The notes: generated from the sequence alone by a model not told the origin. Numbered from the stretch's first letter, positions 45,301 through 54,129 are shown. The stretch: DNA of 64,000 bases from Gadus chalcogrammus (GCF_026213295.1 NC_079414.1:16580163-16644162); one strand, 5' to 3'. A program made the numbers and translations.

Positions 45301-48300
45301 ACAGCAACTCCATTAACTACCACAGCAGGTCCATCATCTACCACAGCAACTCCCACAACTACATCGTCTGGTCCAACAAGTACCACAGAGATTCCAACAA
45401 CTGCTCCCACAGCCACAACTGCAGGTCCAACAACTACCACAGCAGTTCCAACATCTACAACTTCAAGTCCAACAACTACACAGCAGCTCCACAACGACAA
45501 CAGCTCTTCAACCCACCACAACTGCAGGTCCAACAACTACCACAACAGTTCCAACAACTACAACTTCAAGTCCAACAACTACCACAGCAGGTCCCACAAC
45601 AACAACAGCAACTCCCACAACTACATCGTCTGGTCCAACAAGTACCACAGCAGTTCCCACAACGACAACAGCTCTTCAAACCACCANNNNNNNNNNNNNN
45701 NNNNNNNNNNNNNNNNNNNNNNNNNNNNNNNNNNNNNNNNNNNNNNNNNNNNNNNNNNNNNNNNNNNNNNNNNNNNNNNNNNNNNNCAACTGCAGGTCCA
45801 ACAACTACCACAACAGTTCCAACAACTACAACTTCAAGTCCAACAACTACCACAGCAGGTCCCACAACAACAACAACAGCAACTCCCACAACTACATTGT
45901 CTGGTCCAACAAGTACCACAGAGATTCCAACAACCACAACAACTGCTCCCACAACCACAACTGCAGGTCCAACAACTACCACAGCAGTTCCAACAACTAC
46001 AACTTCAAGTCCAACAACTTCCACAGCTGGTCCCACAACGACAACAGCTCTTCAAACCACCACAACTGCAGGTCCAACAACTACCACAAACGGTCCTACA
46101 ACAACAACAGCAGCTCAACCCACCACAACTGCAGGTCCAACAACTACCACAACAGTTCCAACAACTACAACTTCAAGTCCAACACTACCACAGCAGGTCC
46201 CACAACAACAACAGCAACTCCCACAACTACATCGTCTGGTCCAACAAATACCACAGAGATTCCAACAACCACAACAACAGCTTTCACAACCACAACTGCA
46301 GGTCCAACAACTACCACAGCAGTTCCAACAACTACAACTTCAAGTCCAACAACTACCACAGCAGGTCCCAAAACGACAACAGCTCTTCAAACCACCACAA
46401 CTGCAGGTCCAACAACTACCACAGCAGGTCCTACAACAACAGCAGCAACTGAACCCACCACAACTGCAGGTCCAACAACTACCACAGACGGTCCTACAAC
46501 AACAGCAGCAGCTCAACCTACCACAGCTGCAGGTCCAACAACTACCACAGCAGTTCCAACAACTACAACTTCAAGTCCAACAACTACCACAGCAGGTCCC
46601 ACAACAACAACAGCAACTCCCACAACTACATTTTCTGTTCCAACAAGTACCACAGAGATTCCAACAACCACAACAACTGCTCCCACAACCACAACTGCAG
46701 GTCCAACAACTACCACAGCAGTTCCAACAACTACAACTTCAAGTCCAACAACTACCACAGCAGGTCCCACAACGACAACAGCTCCTGAAACAACCACAAC
46801 TGAAGGTCCAACAACTACCACAGCAGTTCCAACGACTACAACTTCAAGTCCAACAACTACCACAGCAGGTCCCACAACAACAACAGCAACTCCATTAACT
46901 ACCACAGCAGGTCCATCATCTACCACAGCAACTCCCACAACTACATCGTCTGGTCCAACAAGTACCACAGAGATTCCAACAACTGCTCCCACAGCCACAA
47001 CTGCAGGTCCAACAACTACCACAGCAGTTCCAACATCTACAACTTCAAGTCCAACAACTACCACAGCAGCTCCCACAACGACAACAGCTCTTCAACCCAC
47101 CACAACTGCAGGTCCAACAACTACCACAACAGTTCCAACAACTACAACTTCAAGTCCAACAACTACCACAGCAGGTCCCACAACAACAACAGCAACTCCC
47201 ACAACTACATCGTTTGGTCCAACAAGTACCACAGCAGTTCCCACAACGACAACAGCTCTTCAAACCACCACAACTGCAGGTCCAACAACTACCATAAACG
47301 GTCCTACTACAACAACAGCAGCTCAACCCACCACAACTGCAGGTCCAACAACTACCACAGCTGTTCCAACAACTACAACTTCAAGTCCAACAACTACCAC
47401 AGCAGGTCCCACAACAACTTCAGCAACTCCCACACCTACATCGTCTGGTCCAACAAGTACCACAGAGATTCCAACAACCACAACAACTGCTCCCACAACC
47501 ACAACTGCAGGTCCAACAACTACCACAGCAGTTCCAACAACTACAACTTCAAGTCCAACAACTTCCACAGCTGGTCCCACAACGACAACAGCTCTTCAAA
47601 CCACCACAACTGCAGGTCCAACAACTTTCACAAACAGTCCTACAACAACAACAGCAGCTCAACCCACCACAACTGCAGGTCCAACAACTACCACAACAGT
47701 TCCAACAACTACAACTTCAAGTCCAACAACTACCACAGCAGGTCCCACAACAACAACAGCAACTCCACAACTACATCGTCTAGTCCAACAAGTAGCACGG
47801 AGAGTCCAACAACCACAACAGCTGCTCCAAAAACCACAACTGCTGGTCCAACAACAACCAAAGGTCCCACAGCGACAACAACTCTTCAAATCACCACAAC
47901 TACAGGTCCAACAACTACCACAGACGGCCCTACAACAACAACAGCTGCTCAACCCACCACAACTGCAAGTCCAACAATTACCACAGCAGTTCCAACAACT
48001 ACAACTTCAAGTCCAACAACTACCACAGCACGTCCCACAACAACAATAGCAACTCCCACAACTACATCGTCTGGTCCAACAAGTACCACAGAGATTACAA
48101 CAACCACAACAACTGCTCCAACAACCACAACTGCAGGTCCAACAACTACCACAGATGGTCCTACAACAACAACAGCTGCTCAATCCACAACAACTGCAAG
48201 TCCAACAACTACCACAGCAGTTCCAACAACTACAACTTCAAGTCCAACAACTACCACAGCAGGTCCCACAACAACAACAGCAACTCCCATACATCGTCTG

Positions 48301-50928
48301 GTCCAACAGTACCACGGAGAGACCAACAACCACAACAGCTGCTCCAACAACCACAACTGCAGGCCCAACAACTACCACAGCAGTTCCAACAACTACAACT
48401 TCAAGTCCAACAACAACCACAGCAGGTCTCACAACAACAACAGCAACTCCCACATCTACATCGTCTGATCCAACAAGTACCACAGAGATTCCAACAACCA
48501 CAACAACTGCTCCCACAACCACAACTGCAGGCCCAACAACTACCACAGCAGTTCCGACAACTACAACTTCAAGTCCAACAACTACCACAGCAGTTCCCAC
48601 AACGACAACAGCTCTTCAAACCACCACAACTGCAGGTCCAACAACTACCATAAACGGTCCTACAACAACAGCAGCTCAACCCACCACAACTGCAGGTCCA
48701 ACAACTACCACAGCTGTTCAAATAACTACAACTTCAAGTCCAACAACTACCACAGCTGGTCCCAGAACGACAACAGCTCCTGAAACAAACACAACTGAAG
48801 GTCCAACAACTACCACAGCAGGTCCCACAACAACAAAAGCAACCCCCAAAACGACATCGTCTGGTCCAACAAGTACCACGGAGGGTCCAACAACCGCAAC
48901 AGCTGCTCCAACAACTACAACAGCTGCTCAACCCACCAAAACTGCAGGTCCAATAACTACCACAGCAGTTCCAACAACTACAACTTCAAGTCCAATATCT
49001 CCCACAGCAAGTCCCACAACAACAACAGCAACTCCCACAACTACATCGTCTGGTCCAACAAGTACCACGGAAAGTCCAACAACCGCAACAGCTGCTCCAA
49101 GAACCACAACTGCAGGTCCAACAACTACCACAGCAGTTCTAACAACTACAACTTCAAGTCCAACAACTACCACAGCTGGTCCCAAAACGACAACTGCTCC
49201 TGAAACAACCACAACTGAAGGTCCAAAAATTACCACAGCAGGTCCCACAACAATGAAACCAACTCCCACAACTACATCGACTGCTCCAACAAGTACCTCG
49301 GAGAGTCCAACAACAATAACAGCTCCTCAAACTGCCACAACTGCAGGTCCAACAACTTCCACAGAAGGTCCAACAGCAACAAATGCAGTTCCAACAACTA
49401 CTACATCAGTTTCAACAACTATTACAGCAGATCCCGCAACAACAACTTTTGCTCCAGCCACCACAACTGTAGGTCCAACAACTACCAAAGCAGTTCTCTC
49501 AACAATAACAACAGGTCAAAAAACTACAACGGTAGGTCGTACAACAACAACAGCTGCTCAAAACACCACAACTGCAGGTCCAACAACTACGACAGAAACG
49601 TATACAACAGCAGTTCCAACAACTACAACATCAGGTCCCACAACTACAACAGCTGCTCAAACCACTACAACCGCATTTCAAAAAACAACATCAAGTCGAA
49701 CAACGTCCAATGCAAGTCCCACAACGACAACTGCTAATCAAACCACAACAACAACAGCAGGTTCAACAACCCCAACTGCTGTTCCTACAACCACAGCTAC
49801 TCCAACCACCTCAACTGGAAGACCTACAACTTCAACTGCAGGCCCAACAACAACAATCGCAGGTACCACAATTACCATTGCGGGCCCCACAACAACAACA
49901 ACAGTTGGTCTCACAACTACAGCCACCACAACTACAACTACAACAGCAACTAAAGCAACTAAAGAAGTCACAGGCACTCCGACTAGTTCCCCGGAATCCA
50001 CAACAGTATCAACTAACCCTCCAGAAGAAGATGAAGGCTACCTTCTACTGCAGTTTCGAATAATGCGTAAATGGATCCCAGCTTACATCAATCGTCAGTC
50101 TAAAGAATACAAAGCGATCAGTCTTAATATAACAACAGAGGTAATATACATTACTATTTGAAACATCTCTTTCCATAAATGTCCCATTTTAACAATTTTT
50201 ATTATAATATCTCATTCATAATAATTTAAATGTGTCGCTTCTCATCTTTAGTGCAATAGAGGATACCGCCATTCCTATCCGAACATTTTCCTTAGATCGC
50301 ATCTAAGACATCTGTGGTCAGTAGGCTACTATTTATTTATTCTGAATTCATTGGCTAATATTACTTACTTTTACTTCAGAATATCAAATGACAACCGTTT
50401 GTATCTCTACAGGGAAGGCTCTGTGGGGACAGATCTTGATCTGATCTTTGTGAATCAATCAGTTGTGCCAAACATTACTAGTGTAGAAGAATCTCTGAAA
50501 ACTGCACTAGATACATCGATTATATTCCTGAATATAATTCCAAGCAGTATCAAAGCAGGTCAGTTTTTTTCCACCCTACTTTTAATGTAATGATCTAAAT
50601 ACTACTCATTGCTATTCATACAAAGTGTCATAACGTCTTACCATTTCCTAAAAACATATTTACCTTTCCCATAGCCATGCCAAATATGACCAAAGATACC
50701 TCATCCACAACTGCTGCTGCAACATCAACAACAGCAACAACAACAGGACCACACAGACCCACCACTGTAGGGTCTTCAACAACATCAAGATTAACAACGC
50801 CAAATAATGCCGCAGCTACAGCCACAAGCACATCTGCAACCAGCAACCAAGCAACTAGCAAAAATATTGATCTATTCGCTTCACTGTTCTTCACCTCACT
50901 GTTTCACGCCCTGTTTAACAATGTATAA
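2..50928 (+). CDS. Giant SEA-domain mucin, 3' part of gene (5' end outside window)
   Basis: The exon structure is 2-50140 (phase 0 at its donor, ACAGAG/GTAATA), 50252-50316, 50413-50558 and 50675-50928 with TAA stop. Introns are 111, 96 and 116 nt, all GT-AG. The first exon encodes about 16,700 codons of Thr/Pro heptads, without cysteine or tryptophan, in which roughly four of seven residues are Thr. This is a dense O-glycosylation (PTS) domain of the kind known from mucins. A SEA domain and a C-terminal hydrophobic tail ending at the stop follow, so a cell-surface, probably GPI-linked mucin is inferred. The lack of Cys in the array and of any visible CysD, VWD or cystine-knot domain argues against a disulphide-linked gel-forming mucin. 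Reading is open from base 2, so the signal peptide and earlier exons lie upstream. Frame breaks at 44.3-48.3 kb surround an assembly gap and are probably errors. The gene belongs to the SEA-mucin class but I cannot assign an orthologue. Confidence 0.88.
600..12150 (+). repeat. Higher-order repeat A: three copies of about 3.86 kb
   Basis: Landmarks recur at exactly 3,864 bp: 883, 4747 and 8611; 1690, 5554 and 9418; 2848 and 6712. The third copy is 21 bp (one heptad) shorter, missing an A-V-P-T-T-T-T unit near 9,595, so its later landmarks fall at 3,843 (6145 to 9988, 6712 to 10555). Copies 1 and 2 look almost identical; one difference I can point to is an ACA to GCA codon change at about 7,532. 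The unit boundary is near 600/4,464/8,328, where the copies diverge on the left side. Confidence 0.9.
10555..20250 (+). repeat. Higher-order repeat B: about 3.1-kb units
   Basis: Landmarks recur at 3,105 bp (11509 to 14614, 12160 to 15265, 13102 to 16207, 13651 to 16756). A further copy at 3,081 bp spacing (14614 to 17695) has lost 24 bp near 17,205. Further copies with larger deletions continue to about 20.2 kb (16756 to 19606). The first B unit overlaps the third A unit: position 10,555 is equivalent to 2,848 and 6,712 of A. B therefore looks derived from the end of A by a later round of duplication with a new register. Confidence 0.85.
20290..21640 (+). repeat. 756-bp tandem duplication inside the mucin exon
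   Basis: Landmarks 20425, 20538 and 20573 recur at 21181, 21294 and 21329, exactly 756 bp (36 heptads) apart. The unit is marked by the otherwise rare peptides LTPISATEGP and QPNTAAGP. A few point differences separate the copies, for example D-L-Q against A-L-Q, and I-P-T-T-T-S-F against T-P-K-T-T-S-F. Confidence 0.88.
22078..22420 (+). repeat. Basic KRSVPITTT/GPKRTT module, copy 2 of 3
   Basis: This stretch carries clusters of Lys-Arg (TKRAVP, GPKRTT, TKRSVPITTT, SGPKRTTTAAP) that are unusual in the otherwise nearly uncharged array. A near-identical copy lies 4,299 bp downstream (26377-26720). A third, 5'-truncated by the window edge, lies at 1-330. The flanking heptads differ, so the module behaves as a discrete inserted segment. 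Confidence 0.8.
26377..26720 (+). repeat. Basic KRSVPITTT/GPKRTT module, copy 3 of 3
   Basis: This copy matches 22078-22420 with small changes (TKRAVP becomes TKRSVP, and the phrase beginning PTFTTAGP becomes PTTTTAGP). It is embedded in a 1,449-bp duplication of the surrounding heptads (25540 to 26989, 25598 to 27047). Confidence 0.8.
44350..48310 (+). other. Cluster of small frame-breaking deletions around the gap
   Basis: Compared with neighbouring copies of the same heptads, single bases are missing near 44,353, 45,479, 45,489, 46,184, 47,765 and 48,308, and four bases near 48,290. A 3-nt in-frame loss lies near 47,860. Between these points the Thr/Pro reading simply continues in another frame. 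By 48,310 it is back in the frame used before 44,350, and that frame then stays open into the SEA exons. The first 44.3 kb contain no such break. Consensus error near the gap is more likely than gene death, but a real defect cannot be excluded. Confidence 0.85.
45687..45786. other. Assembly gap (100 N)
   Basis: Exactly 100 unknown bases interrupt the mucin repeat array. A round 100 usually denotes a gap of unknown size, so the number of heptads here is undefined and the reading frame across it cannot be deduced. Confidence 0.98.
49300..50035 (+). other. Degenerate 3' edge of the mucin array and stalk
   Basis: The heptad register fades here. Spacers vary, hydrophobic and charged residues appear (ETYTTAVP, QKTTSSRTT, TKATKEVTG), and the segment ends in an acidic PPEEDEG just before the SEA domain. 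It is still Thr/Ser/Pro-rich and in the same open frame. Divergent edge copies are expected in arrays maintained by unequal exchange, because edges are homogenised least. Confidence 0.8.
50039..50558 (+). other. SEA domain encoded over three exons
   Basis: The domain begins in the giant exon (YLLLQFRIMRKWIPAYI, then SLNITTE at the donor). It continues in 50252-50316 (CNRGYRHSYPNIFLRSHLRHL) and ends in 50413-50558 (EGSVGTDLDLIF, then VNQSVVPNITSVEESLKTAL). The pattern of hydrophobic start, aromatic Y-x-x-x-Y-x-x-x-F helix, GSV turn, beta strand and closing helix fits SEA domains of membrane mucins. The turn reads G-S-V-G-T rather than the self-cleaving G-S-V-V-V, so autoproteolysis is uncertain. 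N-glycosylation sequons are visible at NIT, NQS and NIT. The 96-nt intron (50317-50412, donor GTCAGT, acceptor CTCTACAG) is preferred because removing it gives the usual short distance between the helix and the GSV turn. Confidence 0.8.
50675..50928 (+). other. Terminal mucin exon: Ser/Thr stalk and probable GPI signal
   Basis: The exon follows the acceptor CCCATAG and joins in phase 1. It encodes a Thr/Ser/Ala-rich stalk of about 60 residues with one sequon (NMT), then NQATSKN and a hydrophobic end (LFASLFFTSLFHALFNNV) with the stop directly after. There is no cytoplasmic tail. Small residues ahead of a hydrophobic C-terminus are the known signature of a GPI-attachment signal. A poorly hydrophobic transmembrane helix without a tail is the alternative. 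Confidence 0.7.
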
Positions 50929-51116
50929 ACAATCATGGTTTCATAATCTTTCAGGGTTTCAAGTTTTCATAGAGGACTTGTCTATTAATGTAAAAAAAAA
51001 AAATTATTTACTAATTAGTAATTACTATTTTATTAATGAATTACTTATGATTTGTATGTGAATATTTACTAATATATTATCTGTTTAAAATCAAACAATG
51101 TATGTCAATCATTTTA

Positions 51117-51122
51117 AATAAA
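51117..51122 (+). promoter_or_regulatory. Candidate poly(A) signal of the giant mucin
   Basis: A canonical AATAAA lies about 190 nt after the mucin stop codon, in AT-rich sequence. It is the first canonical signal I see downstream, which gives a 3' UTR of roughly 200 nt. Confidence 0.5.
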
Positions 51123-51256
51123 GGAAAAAATCTGGAAACATGTACAACTTACATATTGAACATATATTTACGTGGGTAGCAATTAGAATAGTGTTATTAC
51201 CTTTCACGATTTCATTTCTCTCTTAAAACAGTTCCTAAAGTAGAAAAAAACATTTG

Positions 51257-51540
51257 AAAGAAAAGGGATATGATGTTCCACGCTGTGGAATCAGCTCCCC
51301 CCCACACATCCACTGTGCCCCTTCCGTGGAGACTTTCAAAAAGTACACGAAAGCACACCATTTCTCTGAGGCCTATGGCGTCTTACTCCCAACCCCACCC
51401 AGCGTCTTGCGCATTTTTCACTCTCACTCACTTGCCTACACATACACCCTCACCTCCCACTCTTGTGAAGCGACCTTGAGTATCCTGAAAGGCGCTATGT
51501 AAAATCTTTTTTTATTATTATTTTTATTATTATTATGTCA
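51257..51540 (+). mobile_element. Non-LTR (L2/SINE-like) 3' tail with ATT microsatellite
   Basis: The stretch ends in CCTTGAGTATCCTGAAAGG, then CGCTATGTAAAATC and a run of ATT/TTTATT repeats (51507-51537). This resembles the conserved 3' end (GCGCTATATAAAT followed by a simple repeat) of L2-type LINEs and the SINEs that share it in fish. No reverse-transcriptase coding is present. The 5' boundary is uncertain. Confidence 0.55.
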
Positions 51541-51779
51541 GCAGTAGTCTGCTAGGTAAAATCAAAAGTTCATGTCACTGACATTATGCGGATGACATTG
51601 TATTCATCAAGTGAAATAGCATCTGGACTGCATCTCAGAGTAAAAAACAACAACAAATATAACCGCAAGCGGTGATTAACGGGGTCCGAGCAAAATTAAA
51701 AGTCAAGAACACACTAATGGAAGATATACAAAAATAAAATATAATTGTCATATTTAAGGAAAGATGTTCTACTTATAAA

Positions 51780-51890
51780 CCTGAACTGCAGCCTCATTCA
51801 CAAGGTCAAAATGTCTATTGATAAGCACACAGCATCCAGAAAACTCAAAGCACAAATTTCTCAAGTGAATTAAGGGCTTTTTTCAAAACA
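51780..51890. repeat. Diverged direct repeat 1, left copy
   Basis: The segment beginning CCTGAACTGCAGCCTCATTC and ending AATTAAGGGCTTTTTT recurs at 52233-52330 with point changes and small deletions. The copies start about 450 bp apart in the same orientation. No protein is encoded. The two copies could come from an old local duplication or from two insertions of one unknown repeat. Confidence 0.7.
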
Positions 51891-52232
51891 TATACCTAAA
51901 AAATCTTTGAAATTCTGGGGAAATGAAACATTTGTAGTAAAGAACACTTGACTACACAGAAATATAAATATGACAGAGTTAATTATGAAGGAAAAATGGT
52001 TAATGAAGAAGTTCCCCTTAATCCCATACTGTGTTTTGGCAGTCCGATTCTTGGAAACGAATGAGCCGGAATGTTGATTGCCTGATGAATTTCAGGTGCT
52101 GTTCAATGTTGTGTTTCTTAAATGAGTGGCAATGACAGAATGTCATGTTCAGCTTGTTCATAATGCTCTAATCAGAATAACTCTCAACCTAAGGATCACC
52201 AGTACACGGCATTATCCCGTTGAGCCACTGAT

Positions 52233-52330
52233 ATTCCTGAACTGCATGAAGCCTCATTCACATGATAAGCACACAACATCAAGAAAACTCCAAGCAAACA
52301 TTTCCCAAGAGAATTAAGGGCTTTCTTAAA
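52233..52330. repeat. Diverged direct repeat 1, right copy
   Basis: The right copy shares GATAAGCACACA, GAAAACTC and AGAATTAAGGGCTTTCTT with the left copy at 51780-51890. The left copy has about ten extra bases before GATAAGC. Confidence 0.7.
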
Positions 52331-52510
52331 AGAGTACAGGGCCCAGTTTCCCGAAAGCATCGTTAGCCTAAATTGATTGTGAAGTGCGTCGTACGAGCAT
52401 TGTATAGTTTTCACACAGTTTCCGAAAAGCATAGTTGGTAACGAACATCGTGAAAACGCTCGTAGCTAACGAGGACTCCATGGGTACTCGTAGGATGCTA
52501 AGAGCATCGT
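52331..52510. mobile_element. Short DNA-transposon-like repeat fragment
   Basis: GGGCCCAGTTTCCCGAAAGC followed by ATCGTTAGCC, repeated ATCGT/TCGTAGC words and a second GCATCGTTAGCC near 52,506 resembles the abundant short non-autonomous DNA transposons of fish whose ends read CAGTTTCCCAAAAGCATC. I do not find a clean inverted right end or a target-site duplication, so the family is unassigned. Confidence 0.45.
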
Positions 52511-53684
52511 TAGCCTACTATAGCCTCAGTGGCGTCACCAGCGGACATTCCTAGTATTGGATGCGTTTTATTAAAACACATCCGACGGAATGCGCAGCTT
52601 GAGCCATTTCGCAACCAAAAACAGTGGTTTCCGCCGATATATTACTCATACACTATTGTTAGATTTAAACAGCAAAGTTAGTCAACAACAACATAATTTA
52701 TTGCAGCAATTAAAAATTCCAAAAATACATGCGAGAATATACCGATCAAACGCCACGTCACAAGGCATATAATAAAATCAAATGATTCCATTGCTCTTGT
52801 GCGGGAGGTCGCTTTCGAGCTGCACTTGCTATCTGATTTTAATTCAACCATTGTGGTTAAATGTCCTCATATTGATCAATGACAGAAGACATAGGCTACT
52901 AAACATGCATCATGCTGAGACCAGCGGGTGTCTGAGAATTTCTGCAGGCGTTTTTTGTTGCAATTGTTTGCATTAAGCACTGTAGGCGCTACGGTGAGGC
53001 TGTGATGAAGTTTATTGGACCCTGTCTAGACAGAACATCCCTGACCATAGTTAATCGCGTTTGTGGTCTACACTCAGACGTGAACTCATTATTGCATGCG
53101 GGTGTCTTCATTCATAAAGAAATGAAACATTCGGGAGTATGCAATAATACAAATTATTCTAAAGAGGTCAGAGACTTTGTGCGCAGCCCCGCCTTCCCCA
53201 GTGAACCAAGAAAGCCTGCGCCGTGACGAACGGGGGATTTGACCCCCTCGCTTTTACACAGGAAACTTGAGATAAGAAGGTGAAATCGCCGGGCGTGCCA
53301 AGCTGCGACAGAACCGGCTCGGCAGTGTAAATAAACCTATAGCCAGGGTTCGAGTTAGGTGGGAGCCAGTGGGAGCTGAGCTCCCATAGAGAGAGGTCTG
53401 GCTCCCATGAAAGCAGCAAACTCAAATAACTGTGGGGGGTCTCTGAAAATACAGCAGAATAATATTGTAATTACAAATAAAGCTATTTTCCCCTCCACAT
53501 TCAGAGTAATATTGACGTTAAGTGGGATAATAGAACGCCAGTCATCATCAGGAAAATAAGCCCAGACAGGGCGAACCGGACACCGGCGCGAAATGGAGGT
53601 GCTTCGACCTGAAGGGGCTTATTTTCGATAATGACTGGCTACTTGCCAAACGAAAAAATAACTTCGCAAGGTGGAAGTGGGAAG
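52511..53684. other. Intergenic, no gene recognised
   Basis: Only short open frames without family resemblance are seen. A nested inverted repeat lies at 53360-53407: TGGGAGCCAG pairs with CTGGCTCCCA, and between them sits the near-perfect palindrome TGGGAGCTGAGCTCCCA. Confidence 0.6.
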
Positions 53685-53885
53685 TGGGAAAAGTAAAAAA
53701 TTTTAGAGCAGATGACCCGGGTGAAAAAGATGCATCTGATTTTAGAGATTTACATGATGAAATAATTTGAGTCCAGTTCAATCTAGTAAGGAGAAATAAG
53801 GCTAGTTCATATTTTTCTTAAATAGCGCCACCTTTTGGTGCAGTACCACAATTTGAGTTTATGGGTAGTGGGGGGTATTGGTACT
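53685..53885. repeat. Diverged direct repeat 2, left copy
   Basis: This copy runs from GGGAAAAGTAAAAAATTTTA through ATGCATCTGATTTTAGAGAT to GTGCAGTACCACAATTTGAG and GGGTAGTGGGGGGTATT. The same order of words recurs at 54130-54322. No coding capacity was found. Confidence 0.75.
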
Positions 53886-54129
53886 ATCCACCTATTTATA
53901 GTTGTATGTTTTTTTTATACAACAACTAAATGGTCAGATAAGAAAATTGGGATAACTGCTCCAAATTAATTGCCCAAGATTTCTCAAATGGAACTAAATA
54001 AAACAAATTCTGTTCGATGATTTTTGTGAGGCTTGGTCTAAAGATTTGATGTGGCGATTTTGGTGATTATTTGATTATTTTTGTAGCCTGTTAGTCTTTT
54101 TATCATGTTTGGTTTATATATGAAATTGT

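Larger units (their letters stand above)
30900..48650 (+). repeat. 3' zone of the array with 336-bp (16-heptad) units
   Basis: Successive landmarks fall 336 bp apart: 35239, 35575 and 35911; 36415 and 36751; 38425 and 38761; 41011, 41347 and 41683; 42187 and 42523; 43468 and 43804; 47323 and 47659. They are combined into larger repeats such as 840 bp (35575 to 36415, 35911 to 36751) and 1,104 bp (39907 to 41011). No Lys-Arg module was seen here, unlike upstream. The typical unit order is AVPTTTTSSP, TSTAGP, ALQTTTTAGP, TNGP, AAQPTTTAGP, TTVP. Confidence 0.8.
2..49300 (+). repeat. 21-bp (heptapeptide) coding tandem array
   Basis: The basic unit is 21 bp and encodes P-T-T-T-T-x-x, where the last two residues are AG, AV, SS, SG, AT, EI or TA. 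Variants include PTTTSSG, PTSTTEI, APETTTTEG and an eight-residue AAQPTTTA form. The coding strand is almost entirely A and C with little G or T. Longer periods are mostly exact multiples of 21 bp (336 = 16, 756 = 36, 840 = 40, 3864 = 184), and all checked periods are multiples of 3. That is what unequal crossing-over under coding constraint would leave. Repeats become irregular after about 49.3 kb. Confidence 0.95.

Noticed and set aside
44352..45316. The Pro/Gln-rich end and stop at 45,316 as the true C-terminus of the giant protein
   Set aside because: It arises directly after loss of one base relative to many sister copies. The Thr/Pro reading continues at once in another frame and reaches a SEA domain.
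337..45536. Dozens of long minus-strand open frames rich in Val and Gly, and others rich in Cys and Ser
   Set aside because: They are the antisense of the 21-bp Thr/Pro array, repeat with its period, and have no signal or domain logic. Their openness follows from the composition of the repeat.
2..50140. CRISPR-like array
   Set aside because: Repeats are contiguous 21-bp coding units without unique spacers, in an animal genome.
2..50140. Ice-structuring (antifreeze) glycoprotein gene, because of Thr/Ala/Pro repeats
   Set aside because: Fish antifreeze glycoproteins use a three-residue T-A-A/T-A-P unit separated by cleavable spacers. Here the unit is a heptad with four Thr, followed by SEA and a membrane-anchor end.
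50141..50161. Read-through of the giant exon to the stop at 50,161
   Set aside because: The donor ACAGAG/GTAATA and the next exon restore the rest of the SEA domain, whereas read-through ends the domain in the middle.
51661..51700. A tRNA-like B-box word (GGGGTCCGAGC) as a tRNA or SINE head
   Set aside because: No matching A box, cloverleaf or further SINE body was seen.
53548..53781. A 77-codon minus-strand open frame
   Set aside because: It lies partly in the duplicated non-coding block, with no domain, homologue or splice context recognised.
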